A DNA stretch of 64,000 nt from Shewanella putrefaciens (lineage in GTDB: Bacteria > Pseudomonadota > Gammaproteobacteria > Enterobacterales > Shewanellaceae). Position 1 is the stretch's first letter, and each line of letters opens with the position of its first letter. The DNA lies in assembly GCF_016406325.1 (NCBI RefSeq), contig NZ_CP066370.1, positions 3,348,001 through 3,412,000 on the forward strand, in the 5' to 3' direction. Positions 1-10,577 of this stretch are shown one piece after another. The position numbers were made by a program, and so were the translations under genes. The notes under the pieces are model-generated. The model was not told where the DNA came from and did not search any database. It saw nothing but the letters and a program-made list of their open reading frames with translations.

Positions 1-180
1 AACATTGGTTATCCAAGGTAAATAAGGTAGTGTACTCGGCCAAAATACACTGCGATGACTGCGCCCCAGCCCCGCTATAGCGTGAACTATTATTAACCGC
101 TAAAGTAACTGGCGCGATTAAAAATGCGTCGCACATCTCAAACGTAAACAAGAAAAACAAATCGTTGAAGGATTTATGTT

Positions 181-2814
181 GTGAATTTGTTTAAAACTAG
201 CCTAATTGCCTTAACCTGTGGCGCATTAATGTCATGTGCCACCCAAAGCACGCTTAATACAGGCCCTAGAGATGCCAGCCCGTATATCAGCCAGTATCAG
301 GCAAGCCTGCGATCGCAGGTAATTTCAGATGTCCGCTATGAACTGGATTTTCAACTGACAGGTGAAACAGAATTCTCTGCCAGCACTAAGGTCACTTTTC
401 GTTTAAGTGAAGTACCAAAACAGCTGAGTTTAGATTTAAGCAAAGCCCAAATAAAACGCTTTACTATCAACGGCACTGCCGTTTACCCCAACTACAATGG
501 TGCCTATATCAGCCTAAATCCACGTTTACTCACCTCTGGCGAGAACACGGTGGAAGTACAATTTACCCGCGCACACAGCACCAATGGCGAAGGCTTACAT
601 CGTTTCCAAGATCCTGTCGATGGAAAGGTCTATCTTTATTCCCATTTTGAACCCGCTGCCGCCCAGCAAATGTTTGCCGTATTTGACCAGCCCGATCTCA
701 AAGCCAATTATCAAATTACCGTTACGGCCCCCAAAGATTGGCAAGTGATAAGCACGATGCGTGAAACGAGCGTCACCCCAGCAGGCGCCTTTAATCGCTG
801 GGAGTTTCCACAAACCCCCAAATTAAGCCCGTATAATTTTTCGATGCATGCCGGACCTTATCATATGTGGCAAGATAACTCTGGCCGCTATCCGATGCGA
901 TTATTTGCAAGGGAATCAGTGGCAAAACAAGTTACGCCAGAAGATTGGTTCACCTATACCAAACAAGGGTTAACCTTCTTCGATAACTACTTTGGTATCC
1001 CTTATCCCTTTAAAAAGTATGATCAACTTCTCGTGCCTGATTTTCTCTATGGCGCAATGGAAAATGCAGGCGCAGTCACCTTTGCAGAAGATCATTTTCT
1101 TTACAAAGCTGCGATGACAGCGGATCAAAAGCAGAGTTTGGCAAGTGTTATCATGCACGAAATGGCACACCAATGGTTTGGCGATCTTGTCACCATGAAA
1201 TGGTGGAATGGCCTGTGGTTAAACGAAAGTTTTGCCTCTTTTATGGGGATGCTAGCGACCCAAGAAGCAACCGAATTTACCAATACTTGGCGTAGTTTTT
1301 ATGCCCAAGGTAAACAAAAAGCCTATGAACAAGACAGCTTAGTGACGACACATCCCATTGAAGTGCCTGTGGCTACCACCCAAAATGCCTTCGATAATAT
1401 TGATGCCATCACCTACCAAAAGGGGGCATCGACCCTAAAGCAATTACAACACTTATTAGGTGATATGGTATTTAGGCGTGGTGTAAGCAACTACCTAAAA
1501 GAGTACAGCTATAAAAATGCGGAACTTGACGACTTTATCAATAGCCTAGCCAAAGCTGCTGGCCGTGATTTAAAGGGATGGACGCAGGAATGGCTCTATA
1601 GTGCTGGAGTCAATACCATCAAAGCCGACTATCGCTGCGAAGGTAATCGTATTACTGAATTTAATCTATTACAGTTCCCCGCCAGTACCGACCTTCCCAC
1701 ATTGCGTGAACAAAAGGTTCAAGTCGCTTTATTTACTCAAGGGCGATATGACCTCAGAAATGAGATTACCGTCCCCGTCACTTATAAAGGGGCTCGTACC
1801 GAAGTCAAACAACTGGTCGGCGAACGCTGCCCCGATTTAGTGTATCCAAACTTTGATGATTGGGGCTTTGTTAAAGTAGCACTCGATGACAAATCCTTTA
1901 CTACGGCAAAACAACAACTGAGTAATGTGTCAGATCCCCTGCTACGCTCCATGCTCTGGCAGAGTCTCTGGGACAGTGTGCGTGAAGGCAATTTAAGTTT
2001 AGAGCAATACCTCAGCACAGTATTTGTAAATGCACCAGCAGAGGCAGATTACACCGTTGTCGGTCAAATTATTTCGAGTCTATTGAGCTCAAAAGAATAC
2101 CTCGCGCAAATCGCCCCCATTCAACAAAATTATGCCGAAAATGCAGTGAAAGGCTTAACTCAAATGAGCCTTAGAAAAACCATGGAAAGCAGGGGCGATA
2201 ATGATTTCCAGCGCCGTTGGTTTAATGCCTATATAAAACTGGCAAGCGATCGCGATTCACTGCGCCATCTCGCACAACTGTTAGATGGGACTTCGAAAAT
2301 TAAAGGTTTAACCCTAGATCAAGATTTACGCTGGGCAATTATTACTCAGCTGAATCGCTATGACTTCCCTAATGCCTTGCAACGCTTGACTCAAGAAGCG
2401 GCAAAGGATAACTCAGACTCAGGCCAGAAAGCCGCCCTCGCAGCAGAGGTTATCCGTCCAGAAGCAACAGCCAAACGCCGCTGGTTAAGTAAAGTCCACT
2501 TAGATGCATTGCCTTTCGCTAAACAGCGTATCGTGATGGAAAACTTGTACCCTGCGGAGCAAAAACTGCTCAGTGCTGCCACAGCAGAAGAACGCTTGGC
2601 AAACCTTATCGATATGGATAAAAAGGGGCCGGTCTTTATGCGTAGCTATAGCCATAATTTGATCCCAACCGACTGCAATTACACAAGTATTGCCGCATTG
2701 GATAAAGTGCTGGATAGCCAGACAGGTTTAACCAATCTCACCCGCCGCGCCTTGCTCGAAAAGCGCCAAAGAGAACAGCAATGTGTACAAATAAAAAATA
2801 AAATGACCCATTAA
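181..2814 (+). CDS. M1-family aminopeptidase (PepN-like), predicted lipoprotein
   Basis: Zinc metallo-aminopeptidase that removes N-terminal residues from peptides. The M1 signatures are complete: the GAMEN exopeptidase motif at residues 291-295 and HEMAH at 326-330, with the third zinc ligand Glu349 in WLNESF. The first residues form a lipoprotein signal ending in LMSC, so unlike cytosolic PepN this enzyme should be anchored in the envelope and face the periplasm. At 877 residues it has normal length for the family, with an ERAP1-like helical C-terminus. The start is a GTG at 181; AAGGA lies upstream at about 167-171. It stands alone and is followed by a strong terminator. Family assignment is secure; the exact substrate is unknown. 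Confidence 0.93.
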   Translation: MNLFKTSLIALTCGALMSCATQSTLNTGPRDASPYISQYQASLRSQVISDVRYELDFQLTGETEFSASTKVTFRLSEVPKQLSLDLSKAQIKRFTINGTAVYPNYNGAYISLNPRLLTSGENTVEVQFTRAHSTNGEGLHRFQDPVDGKVYLYSHFEPAAAQQMFAVFDQPDLKANYQITVTAPKDWQVISTMRETSVTPAGAFNRWEFPQTPKLSPYNFSMHAGPYHMWQDNSGRYPMRLFARESVAKQVTPEDWFTYTKQGLTFFDNYFGIPYPFKKYDQLLVPDFLYGAMENAGAVTFAEDHFLYKAAMTADQKQSLASVIMHEMAHQWFGDLVTMKWWNGLWLNESFASFMGMLATQEATEFTNTWRSFYAQGKQKAYEQDSLVTTHPIEVPVATTQNAFDNIDAITYQKGASTLKQLQHLLGDMVFRRGVSNYLKEYSYKNAELDDFINSLAKAAGRDLKGWTQEWLYSAGVNTIKADYRCEGNRITEFNLLQFPASTDLPTLREQKVQVALFTQGRYDLRNEITVPVTYKGARTEVKQLVGERCPDLVYPNFDDWGFVKVALDDKSFTTAKQQLSNVSDPLLRSMLWQSLWDSVREGNLSLEQYLSTVFVNAPAEADYTVVGQIISSLLSSKEYLAQIAPIQQNYAENAVKGLTQMSLRKTMESRGDNDFQRRWFNAYIKLASDRDSLRHLAQLLDGTSKIKGLTLDQDLRWAIITQLNRYDFPNALQRLTQEAAKDNSDSGQKAALAAEVIRPEATAKRRWLSKVHLDALPFAKQRIVMENLYPAEQKLLSAATAEERLANLIDMDKKGPVFMRSYSHNLIPTDCNYTSIAALDKVLDSQTGLTNLTRRALLEKRQREQQCVQIKNKMTH

Positions 2815-2838
2815 GTTTGATTAAAGAACCATACCATT

Positions 2839-2864
2839 AAGAGGCTCCTAGGAGCCTCTTTTTA
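2839..2864 (+). terminator. Rho-independent terminator of the M1 peptidase gene
   Basis: A perfect 10-bp stem, AAGAGGCTCC with GGAGCCTCTT, has a 2-base loop and is followed by a T run. It lies 25 bases after the aminopeptidase stop. Confidence 0.9.
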
Positions 2865-3023
2865 TATTTGGAGATAAAGCTACATTAAAATGAGTGTCTT
2901 ATTCTTAGGCTCAATCACGATCACATATCCTTTAAATATTTCGTTACCTATTAAGGCGTTGACATTTTCAGCCGCTATACTCAATAGACGTTAGAGTGCT
3001 AACGGAATATTAAGGAATGAAAT

Positions 3024-4916
3024 ATGCGATCCACACTTAAAACTCGCCTACTTTTCAGTAGTCTTTCTGCCGTTTTGATCACTGTTGCTGTGTTAGTGAG
3101 CATTTCAAGTTACTTTATTCGCAATAATGCATTAGAAAATACCCGACATGAAATCGACCAACTGGCAAACACTTTTGCTCAAGGTATCGGTTTGTGGATG
3201 CAAGATAGGAAAACGGCTATTACTAGCCTTAAAAAAACCATAGAAGCCGATCCCAGTGTGCAAGTGACACCCTATTTGCTTCAAGCCCATAATGCGATGG
3301 GGTTTGCGCTCACTTATTTTGGCGATGAACAAGGTGAAATGTACCGTCAAGATCCTGCACTCAATACTGCAAATTACGATCCTAGAATTCGGCCTTGGTA
3401 TATGGACGCTAAAGCTGCGAACGCTATGGTTATGACCGCACCTTATGTCAGCGCAACGCTGAAAAAACAAGTCGTCACTATTGCTGAGCCCGTTATAGTA
3501 TCAGGCCGACTTTTCGGTGTTGCGGCGGCTAACTTAACAATCGATCAGCTAACAGATGCAGTGCAGCGCTTACAAGTACCAGGCAAAGGCTACACTGTTA
3601 TGGTCGATAATGCTGGACTCATTATTAGTCACCCCAATAGCCAGCTTAATACCCAGCAAATGGATAAAATAGATAGTAATTTTACCTCTGGCTGGTTATC
3701 CAAAAACGCAAGCGCCAATACGATGGAAGAACGCTATTTAGATGGCGCAACCAAACTGGTGTATGTTGCCGCCGTTCCTTCGACCGACTGGGCGCTGATT
3801 TTCGTGATGGATAAGCAGGAGATCATGTCACAGGCGACGGATCTCGCCTGGTGGATGTCAGTGATGGGGATCGCACTTTTAATTCTATTTGGTTTGATTT
3901 TAATTGGTATTTTTAAAATTCAGTTTAAAGATCTCGAACGCGTTGCCCAAGCCCTTAATGATATTGCCGAAGGTGATGGCGACTTAACCGTACGAATTCA
4001 CACCGCAAACAGTCACGATGAAATAGGGATGTTGGCTTCAGGCTTTAACCGCTTTGTGGAACGTCTTCATGGCATGATCTCCCGCATGCATAAAATTGCG
4101 GGGCAACTTGAGTATCAAGCCCAAGGCAGCAGTGCTTCTGCGACGGATAATAGTCAACGTATTGCCGTTCAGCAGGATGAAGTGACAATGGTTGCGACTG
4201 CAGTTACCGAAATGGCCAGTGCAACCGAAGAGATAGCCAGTAATGCGGAGCATACTGCGCAAACGGCACAAAATGCAGTTAGTCTTTCTAATCATGGCCA
4301 AAAACAAGTAGTACAGAGCCAGCAATCCATTCGCAACCTAGCGAATGAGGTGGAAACCGCAGGCCGTATCATAGGTGAACTTAATGAGCACTCGCAGAAG
4401 ATCAACAGTATTTTGTTGACTATTAGTGGCATTGCAGAGCAAACCAACCTGCTCGCCTTAAACGCGGCGATTGAGGCTGCAAGAGCTGGCGAACAAGGTC
4501 GTGGTTTTGCAGTGGTTGCCGATGAAGTGCGCGTATTATCGCAACGAACACATTCATCAACCCAAGAAATTCAAGCCATGATCGAAACCCTACAACAAAC
4601 GGCAGCCAAAGCCGTAAAATCGATGACACAAAGTCATGGAATGGCAGAAACCAGTGTTGCCGATGCCAATTCTGCTAGCGAAAGTTTATTGCAAATAAGT
4701 AAAGCGATTAATGATATTTCAGATATGGCGAGCCAAATTGCCACGGCCGCCGAGGAACAAACCTCTGTCACCAGTGAGATAAACCGCAATACAGAGTCTA
4801 TTCGTGAAGTCTCTGAAAATCTCTCAATTGAGGCGCAAACCTCTATGGTTCAAGCACAAGAACTCGCCCATTTAGCGGCTTCGCTCCAACAGGAAGTAAA
4901 CCGCTTTAAGCTATAA
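3024..4916 (+). CDS. Methyl-accepting chemotaxis protein, dCache type
   Basis: Inner-membrane chemoreceptor that controls the CheA/CheW phosphorelay. A membrane segment lies at residues about 10-30, a periplasmic double-Cache-like sensor at about 38-270 (it has the Cache-typical 'DPRIRPWY' stretch), a second membrane segment at about 275-297, a HAMP domain to about 350, and a cytoplasmic signalling domain to the end. The conserved hairpin tip is visible at about 474-505 ([20 protein letters not shown]). Length of 630 residues is typical. There is no CheR-docking pentapeptide at the C-terminus. The ligand cannot be told from sequence; Cache domains often bind amino acids or organic acids. It is monocistronic. 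Confidence 0.95.
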   Translation: MRSTLKTRLLFSSLSAVLITVAVLVSISSYFIRNNALENTRHEIDQLANTFAQGIGLWMQDRKTAITSLKKTIEADPSVQVTPYLLQAHNAMGFALTYFGDEQGEMYRQDPALNTANYDPRIRPWYMDAKAANAMVMTAPYVSATLKKQVVTIAEPVIVSGRLFGVAAANLTIDQLTDAVQRLQVPGKGYTVMVDNAGLIISHPNSQLNTQQMDKIDSNFTSGWLSKNASANTMEERYLDGATKLVYVAAVPSTDWALIFVMDKQEIMSQATDLAWWMSVMGIALLILFGLILIGIFKIQFKDLERVAQALNDIAEGDGDLTVRIHTANSHDEIGMLASGFNRFVERLHGMISRMHKIAGQLEYQAQGSSASATDNSQRIAVQQDEVTMVATAVTEMASATEEIASNAEHTAQTAQNAVSLSNHGQKQVVQSQQSIRNLANEVETAGRIIGELNEHSQKINSILLTISGIAEQTNLLALNAAIEAARAGEQGRGFAVVADEVRVLSQRTHSSTQEIQAMIETLQQTAAKAVKSMTQSHGMAETSVADANSASESLLQISKAINDISDMASQIATAAEEQTSVTSEINRNTESIREVSENLSIEAQTSMVQAQELAHLAASLQQEVNRFKL

Positions 4917-4935
4917 GAAAGAAAAATCCTCTGAT

Positions 4936-4978
4936 AAAACAATGCCCGACAATGGATAACATTATCGGGCATTGTTTT
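4936..4978. terminator. Bidirectional terminator between chemoreceptor and diguanylate cyclase genes
   Basis: A perfect 14-bp inverted repeat (AAAACAATGCCCGA with TCGGGCATTGTTTT) lies between two convergent genes. The A/T-rich stem ends give T runs on both strands, so it can serve both. Confidence 0.85.
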
Positions 4979-5002
4979 AATCACTAAGTTTTAATCACTA
5001 AG
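4975..5002. repeat. Perfect tandem 14-bp duplication
   Basis: The unit TTTTAATCACTAAG occurs twice with no gap, directly after the bidirectional terminator. It is probably a slippage duplication with no function. Confidence 0.85.
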
Positions 5003-5043
5003 TCTTATTCATTAACCAATAATTGATGCTTTAACATCGAATG

Positions 5044-6489
5044 TTAAATGACTTTTTTAGCATTAGTGGGGTGTAGCTCGAGCGGCAGTATCGTATCAAC
5101 AAAGATAGATCTTAAACCTTGATATCCCATCTCAATACGATTACCACCGTTCTTTTTGGCCTTATACATAGCCGTATCTGCACAGGAAATCAGTTGTTTC
5201 TCATCGATACCATGTTCCGGATACATAGCAATGCCGATGCTAGGTAATATTTGAACTTGCTGATCAATAAGCTCAAAGGGTTGATTAAGTACTTGTAAAA
5301 TCTTTTGAGCCGTTACTAAGGTATTTTTAGCAGAATCAACTCGTTCGAGTAAAATCACAAATTCATCGCCACCAAAACGGGCAACTGTATCAGAGGCTCT
5401 CACACAGCCAAGTATACGCTGCGCCGTCACTTGCAGTAATAAATCCCCAACACTGTGTCCATAGGTATCATTTACCCACTTAAACTTATCAAGATCCAAA
5501 TACAGTAAGGAAAAATAACTCCCTTCCCGATGAGCCCGAGATAGGGCTTTTTGGAACCTATCGTAAAACAGCGCTCTATTCGGTAATTGAGTTAATTGAT
5601 CATACAAAGCAATATGCTCTAGGCGAGCTAGCATTTGTCGACGTTCAATAGCAAAGGCTATTTGGGTTGAAACAAACTCAACTAACTCATAATCTTGATA
5701 TGTATAAGGTGCAGAAGTCGGGTCGGTATGCATCATTAACGCACCAATAACCCCTTTTTGTAACTTAAGCGGTACGCCAAGCCAGCTTAAACGGCTATTA
5801 CCTAACTCGGCTGCGGCGCCTTTTGGATACTCGTTTAAGCTAATAGGGCAAAGTAATATCGATTCTGCATTTTGGATCACTTGTTCAGTAAATACGCGAA
5901 AACTTTCAATGTCTACAGCCGAGTTTTCTTGGGTGCTAACCCGATACGGAAAACTAAGCTCTTGTAAATCTTGATCATAAAGTGCAATAGCAAAATTCTC
6001 TGCAGGGAGTAACTTTGCCATAATTTGGTGAATATGTTGGTATAGTGCCAGTAAATCCTCTGTCACATGCACAGCTTCTGAGATTTCATACAAGGCCGCC
6101 TGTCTACGCTCGGCATTTTTTCTCTTCGTAATATCTCGAGCAACAGCGACACGCTGCTGATGGTCCTCTGACCAACGAGCAGACCAAAGAATATCGACTA
6201 TTGAACCATCTTTTCGCACATAGCGATTTTCAAAGTCAACCTTAAAACGACCATCCATAATTTCTTTAGCTGTCGCTAACGTGCGCTCTCTATCTTCAGG
6301 TAATACAAGCTCTAGCATCTGCATACCAATCATTTCTTCTGGGGTGTAACCAAAAATTCGTTCTGCTCCTGCACTAACAAATTCAAACCGCCCCGTTTTA
6401 TCGACAACACAGATCGCATCCAACAGCAGATCAATAAACTGACTTAGGGAAGTGTATTCATCATTATTCACGCAGATCTCCAATGACAT
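5044..6489 (-). CDS. PAS-GAF diguanylate cyclase (GGDEF)
   Basis: Predicted cytoplasmic enzyme that makes cyclic di-GMP from two GTP. An N-terminal PAS domain with its C-terminal PAC stretch covers residues about 12-125, a GAF-like domain about 135-285, and a GGDEF domain about 300-460. The active-site loop is an intact GGDEF at 373-377, and an RASD sequence five residues before it fits the inhibitory I-site (RxxD), so product inhibition is likely. No EAL domain and no membrane segment are present, so the sensed cue should be intracellular (a small ligand, gas or redox state). It is convergent with the upstream chemoreceptor gene and divergent from the DUF72 gene. Confidence 0.94.
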   Translation of the reverse strand: MSLEICVNNDEYTSLSQFIDLLLDAICVVDKTGRFEFVSAGAERIFGYTPEEMIGMQMLELVLPEDRERTLATAKEIMDGRFKVDFENRYVRKDGSIVDILWSARWSEDHQQRVAVARDITKRKNAERRQAALYEISEAVHVTEDLLALYQHIHQIMAKLLPAENFAIALYDQDLQELSFPYRVSTQENSAVDIESFRVFTEQVIQNAESILLCPISLNEYPKGAAAELGNSRLSWLGVPLKLQKGVIGALMMHTDPTSAPYTYQDYELVEFVSTQIAFAIERRQMLARLEHIALYDQLTQLPNRALFYDRFQKALSRAHREGSYFSLLYLDLDKFKWVNDTYGHSVGDLLLQVTAQRILGCVRASDTVARFGGDEFVILLERVDSAKNTLVTAQKILQVLNQPFELIDQQVQILPSIGIAMYPEHGIDEKQLISCADTAMYKAKKNGGNRIEMGYQGLRSIFVDTILPLELHPTNAKKVI

Positions 6490-6801
6490 CCAGAAAGCAA
6501 GTGTCTTTATTGGCTAAAAAGTTAACTAAGACATATACTTAAATCTAAATAGCCTACAAATTAGCTTAACCTTACCCGTCTTTGCATAGAGTGATTTATC
6601 AACTTGTTTGCTTATTCCAACAATAACACACTATTAGAGTAGGTTAATTTGCAAAACCAATCCATTCTCTATTGGCTTTAGGTTGCCATTCACTGATATC
6701 GGCAAACAAAGATAGTCATAACAACAATACATGACTCTTTTGAACATACTAAGTTGTTTGATATAAATAGATGATTAATCCATTTTAATGATGCTAGAGA
6801 T
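6490..6801. other. Intergenic region between divergent genes
   Basis: 312 A/T-rich bases carry the promoters of the diguanylate cyclase (minus strand) and the DUF72 gene (plus strand). I see no convincing operator, hairpin or short gene here. Confidence 0.6.
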
Positions 6802-7761
6802 TTGCGATTGAATTCATTAAGCTCACCACCTTATCGTCCCAGACAGTTGCGTCTGGGGTTAGCGATGTGGTCACATCAAAGCTGGCAAGACAGTGTTTAC
6901 GGCCATCAAACTAAAGCAACAGAACGGCTCGCACACTATGCTCATATTTTCAATTCTGTTGAAGGTAATACCAGTTTTTATGCCACTCCAGCACCACAAA
7001 CCGTTTTAAATTGGCACAGTGCGACTCCCGATAATTTTCGCTTCACGTTCAAATTGCCTCAACGTATTACCCATCAGAAACAGCTTCAAGATTGTAATCA
7101 AGATCTGCGGGATTTTTTCCATATTATGGCGCCATTAATCGAGAAAACAGGCATATGGAAAATCCAACTCCCCGCTCATTTTGGGCCTGAACAACTTCCA
7201 GTATTGGCACGATTTTTAGATCACGTTCCCCAAGGATTGACCTATGGCGTCGAAGTCAGGCACTTTGCATTTTTTGCCAAAGGTGATGCAGAGCGAACAC
7301 TCAATCGATTGTTAATAGATAAAAAAGTCAATCGAATCATTATGGATAGCCGACCCGTATTTGCCCTACCGCCTTTCAATGAAACCATTATTGATGCCCA
7401 CAAGAAAAAACCACGAGTTCCAGTGCACCCAATAGCCACAGCGAATAATCCCGTTGTACGCTTTATCGGCCAAGCCGACGGTACGCTGGCTCTGCTGACA
7501 CAACTCGGAACCACAGCTTTACCTAAGGATAATGATGCCTTTTTTACCCATTGGCTTAAGCAACTCACACTCTGGTTGAACGAAGGCCGTGAGCCCTACT
7601 TATTTATTCATACCCCAGATAATCAAACTGCACCTGAACTCGCCGCTCGTTTATATCGCAAACTGCAGCTCCACATTGCAGAGCACATTCAACTCGCCGA
7701 CATCAAACTGCTTGAGAAAAAAGCAGAGGAAAAGAGTGCACAAATGGGGTTAGATTGGTGA
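6802..7761 (+). CDS. DUF72 family protein (YecE-like)
   Basis: Predicted TIM-barrel protein of the DUF72/YecE family, whose biochemical role is not established. Family marks are an N-terminal beta strand followed by 'MWSHQSW', the 'FNSVEGNTSFYATP' stretch, 'WHSATPDNFRFTFKLP' and a late 'PYLFIHTPDNQTAPELA' segment, all in the usual order. Length of 319 residues is slightly above the common 240-300. The chosen start is TTG because no ATG lies in frame before the first conserved strand; a second TTG at 6808 is equally possible and the ribosome site is weak. Confidence 0.85.
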   Translation: MRLNSLSSPPYRPRQLRLGLAMWSHQSWQDSVYGHQTKATERLAHYAHIFNSVEGNTSFYATPAPQTVLNWHSATPDNFRFTFKLPQRITHQKQLQDCNQDLRDFFHIMAPLIEKTGIWKIQLPAHFGPEQLPVLARFLDHVPQGLTYGVEVRHFAFFAKGDAERTLNRLLIDKKVNRIIMDSRPVFALPPFNETIIDAHKKKPRVPVHPIATANNPVVRFIGQADGTLALLTQLGTTALPKDNDAFFTHWLKQLTLWLNEGREPYLFIHTPDNQTAPELAARLYRKLQLHIAEHIQLADIKLLEKKAEEKSAQMGLDW

Positions 7762-7811
7762 AAACTCACAGTCAACACGATGACGGATATATACATTTTT
7801 GATGTGCTAGA

Positions 7812-7994
7812 GTGTGTGGACGCTTCAGGATTATTCCTGTCGCAAGTGAACTCACTTTTCTGCAAGGTAACGTCCGTGCAGTACCGTTATTCAACATAAA
7901 CGGTACTCAATGCTGCACTAAATACTGCGAAATTTATCGTCAAGCTGCTGCGCACAATCCAATTATTGCATTAGCCAAACATTGCATTAGCTAA
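7812..7994 (+). pseudogene. Possible 5' remnant of an SRAP/YedK-type gene
   Basis: A GTG-started 60-codon frame opens with Met-Cys-Gly-Arg-Phe, the hallmark start of SRAP (HMCES/YedK) proteins, where Cys2 crosslinks to abasic sites in single-stranded DNA. The similarity fades after about ten residues, the rest of the roughly 200-residue domain is missing, and the frame runs into the end of the convergent phosphate transporter gene. A 9-bp inverted repeat (AGTACCGTT with AACGGTACT) lies inside at 7880-7907. This may be a truncated relic or a chance match; only the first five residues support it. Confidence 0.3.
7965..7991. repeat. Short direct repeat at the pit stop codon
   Basis: ATTGCATTAGC occurs at 7965-7975 and 7981-7991 with a 16-bp period, spanning the phosphate transporter stop codon. 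It is probably a small duplication at the junction with the SRAP-like remnant. Confidence 0.6.
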
Positions 7995-9440
7995 AATAAA
8001 CATACCACCAGAAAGTAGAATGGTAATCGGCAGGGTAAGTAACCAAGCAAGCATGATCTGCTTAATTGTCTGGCTTTGTAAGCCCGAACGATTCGCCACC
8101 ATAGTGCCCGCTACTGCGGAAGATAAAATATGGGTCGTAGAAACAGGCATACCAGTCAGACTCGCCACCCCGATGGATGCCGCGGCCGTGACCTGCGCAG
8201 CGATACCTTGGCTATAGGTCATGCCAGATGAACCAATCTTTTCACCCACGGTATACACAATTCGGCGCCAACCGACTAAGGTGCCACAACCCAATGCGGT
8301 TGCAATCGCGATAATGACCCACAAGGGAGCATATTCAGTGATGATAGTCAGATCTTTACGCCACTTGGCGAGTGAACTTAATTCTTTTTTAGGCAGTTCG
8401 AGCTTGGATACTTTACGGGCCGTATCGTCGATACAGAGCAATAAACGGCGTACTTCACGGCGCTCTTCAACCCCCATCTCTTTAAAAGTGGATACTTTGC
8501 CCAAATGACGATCGAGTTGTGACATCGCAGGTAACACTGTCTCTGCCGAGCAATGAGTCAACATATTATCGGCAACATGGATATCAGCCTTAAAATCAAC
8601 CAGCTCACCAATAGCGGTCTGATTACGATCATAAATAGCCATAATACGCCGATTCGCATCCTGCGTTCTTTCTAAGTCATAGGGCTGACTATTCATATCG
8701 AGGGCAAAATATGCAGGAGCCATACAGATCAATACGAGCATGACTAGGCCAATCCCCTTTTGACCATCGTTAGAACCATGGGCAAAACTGACCCCCATGG
8801 CAGATACAATTAAGCTGACCCTCGCCCAAAATGGTGGATGCTTTTTGCCATTGATTTGGATTTGTTCATCGGGTGTTCGGTGGATTTTATGTTTTTGCCA
8901 AATCGATTTCATCAGCAGTAAAAAAAACGCTGCCATCACAAAACCTAATGTCGGAGAAATGATCAGAGACAGCATAATCTGCGTGGCTTTAGTGGTGTTT
9001 ATGCCATGTAAGATCGGTTGATCGTGTAGCCATGCAAATGCTCCACCCACTCCCATTATCGAGCCTATTAAGGTATGCGAACTTGATGCAGGAATGCCAA
9101 AATACCAAGTGCCTAAGTTCCAAATAATCGCCGAAACTAAGAGGGAAAACACCATTAATAACCCTTGGGTAGAATCCATGCCTAGTAAGGAATCGACAGG
9201 TAACAAATGCACTATCGCATAAGCTACACCTAAGCCACCTAATAATACGCCCGCAAAATTAAATAGCGCAGAGGTTACAACTGCAAGATTGGCTGGCATC
9301 GCTTTAGTATAGATAACCGTTGCCACCGCATTGGCCGTGTCGTGAAAGCCATTGATAAATTCATATGCAAGTACAAACAGCACCGCTAACACTAAACCAA
9401 CAGACCATCCAAAACCTAACGTCGTAAATATTTCGAACAT
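7971..9440 (-). CDS. pitA: Inorganic phosphate transporter, Pit family
   Basis: Inner-membrane, proton-coupled symporter for metal-phosphate complexes (low-affinity phosphate uptake). The 489-residue protein has about ten membrane segments and two inverted repeats. The duplicated signatures are seen: 'GFHDTANAVATVIYT' near residue 31, 'SSSHTLIG', 'AHGSNDGQKGIGLV' in the second half and 'PVSTTHILSSAVAGTM' near the C-terminus. A central cytoplasmic loop of roughly 150 residues separates the halves, as in E. coli PitA, to which the sequence is very close by memory. No phoU-like (DUF47) gene adjoins it. Gene symbol is given by family resemblance. Confidence 0.93.
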   Translation of the reverse strand: MFEIFTTLGFGWSVGLVLAVLFVLAYEFINGFHDTANAVATVIYTKAMPANLAVVTSALFNFAGVLLGGLGVAYAIVHLLPVDSLLGMDSTQGLLMVFSLLVSAIIWNLGTWYFGIPASSSHTLIGSIMGVGGAFAWLHDQPILHGINTTKATQIMLSLIISPTLGFVMAAFFLLLMKSIWQKHKIHRTPDEQIQINGKKHPPFWARVSLIVSAMGVSFAHGSNDGQKGIGLVMLVLICMAPAYFALDMNSQPYDLERTQDANRRIMAIYDRNQTAIGELVDFKADIHVADNMLTHCSAETVLPAMSQLDRHLGKVSTFKEMGVEERREVRRLLLCIDDTARKVSKLELPKKELSSLAKWRKDLTIITEYAPLWVIIAIATALGCGTLVGWRRIVYTVGEKIGSSGMTYSQGIAAQVTAAASIGVASLTGMPVSTTHILSSAVAGTMVANRSGLQSQTIKQIMLAWLLTLPITILLSGGMFILANAMFG

Positions 9441-9651
9441 AAATAGCTAACCTATGACAAGGACGCCACAGATTACGCCCAAGTTTGGGGTCTTTTACAG
9501 TGAAAAATTATTTAGATTGTCAAAAAGTGAATGAGTCCTCAATAACTCAGTAGCATGCTTGCAATTAACACTCGCTTGATTTTTATTCGGCCCAATGAAT
9601 ATCTGTGCAGCAAAAAGAGGGAACACATCGATTCGATATTAGAGAAGCCAT

Positions 9652-10494
9652 TTAAATAGAGTGCTCGTTACCATGAGTCGTTATCCCATGATCACCTAAC
9701 CGAAATCGCTGTGGCGTCATCCCAAAACGCTCCTTGAAGGCTTTGATATAGGATGAATCATTTTGATAACCAATTTGGTGGGCCACATTCTGTATTGATA
9801 GGTCAGTGGCCAATAGTGATAGCGAATAGATCAGCCGTAAATGTTGACGCCATAATACAAATGAACAACCAAACTCCCTCACAAATAACCTCGACAATGT
9901 TCGTTCCGATGCTCCAACCATCTCCCCCCATTTTACTAAAGAGAAATCTAAAGCTGGCGTTTGAGTTAAGTGCTCAAAAATCAATTTTAGGCGCCTATCT
10001 TGCGGTATCAGTAACTTAAAAGTCTGCCCTCCCGCACTATTAATTTGATCGTATAACACCTCAAGCAAACGTAATATTGGCGCCTGTGCCATTGGCTCAA
10101 TGTTCATTGAGGTATTTAATGCACATTGTTTTCTGAGCGTTAACACTAACTCCCTTAGAAAAGCACTCATAGCGACAGGTTTAATCGTGGCGCCATAATC
10201 TCGACCATACATAGGATTCAGATAGACGCCAATAAAGCAGGTATGAGCAATCGCAACAGACTCATGTACCACTCCTGCTGGCACAAAAAGCGCTGTGGTA
10301 TGGGGAACTAAAAACAGTGCCCCATTTGCCTCTGTCTGTAACAGGCCTTGAAGCGGAAAAATAAGCTGATGCCAACAGTGCTGGTGTAAAACATCCACAT
10401 ACCCCTTTTGCATCTCAATCGTTTTTACAAATGAAGGCATATTAGGCGCTTGCTCAATAATGGCGTTAATCGAATCGAGTTGGCGACTTAGCAT
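9652..10494 (-). CDS. AraC-family transcriptional regulator
   Basis: 280-residue one-component regulator with an N-terminal cupin-like effector domain (about residues 20-150) and a C-terminal double helix-turn-helix (about 175-270). The second helix-turn-helix carries the family signature 'IQNVAHQIGYQNDSSYIKAFKERFGMTP' (two fragments of the classic AraC pattern). It is divergent from the glutamine amidotransferase gene with 83 bases between starts, so that gene is a plausible target. The effector cannot be predicted. Confidence 0.9.
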   Translation of the reverse strand: MLSRQLDSINAIIEQAPNMPSFVKTIEMQKGYVDVLHQHCWHQLIFPLQGLLQTEANGALFLVPHTTALFVPAGVVHESVAIAHTCFIGVYLNPMYGRDYGATIKPVAMSAFLRELVLTLRKQCALNTSMNIEPMAQAPILRLLEVLYDQINSAGGQTFKLLIPQDRRLKLIFEHLTQTPALDFSLVKWGEMVGASERTLSRLFVREFGCSFVLWRQHLRLIYSLSLLATDLSIQNVAHQIGYQNDSSYIKAFKERFGMTPQRFRLGDHGITTHGNEHSI

Positions 10495-10577
10495 TATTAC
10501 TTGTCCATATGACGTTATTCAGCCAAATAAAAGAATTGTAGCATAGCGTTATCCCACAAAAGACACAGGAACACTCA

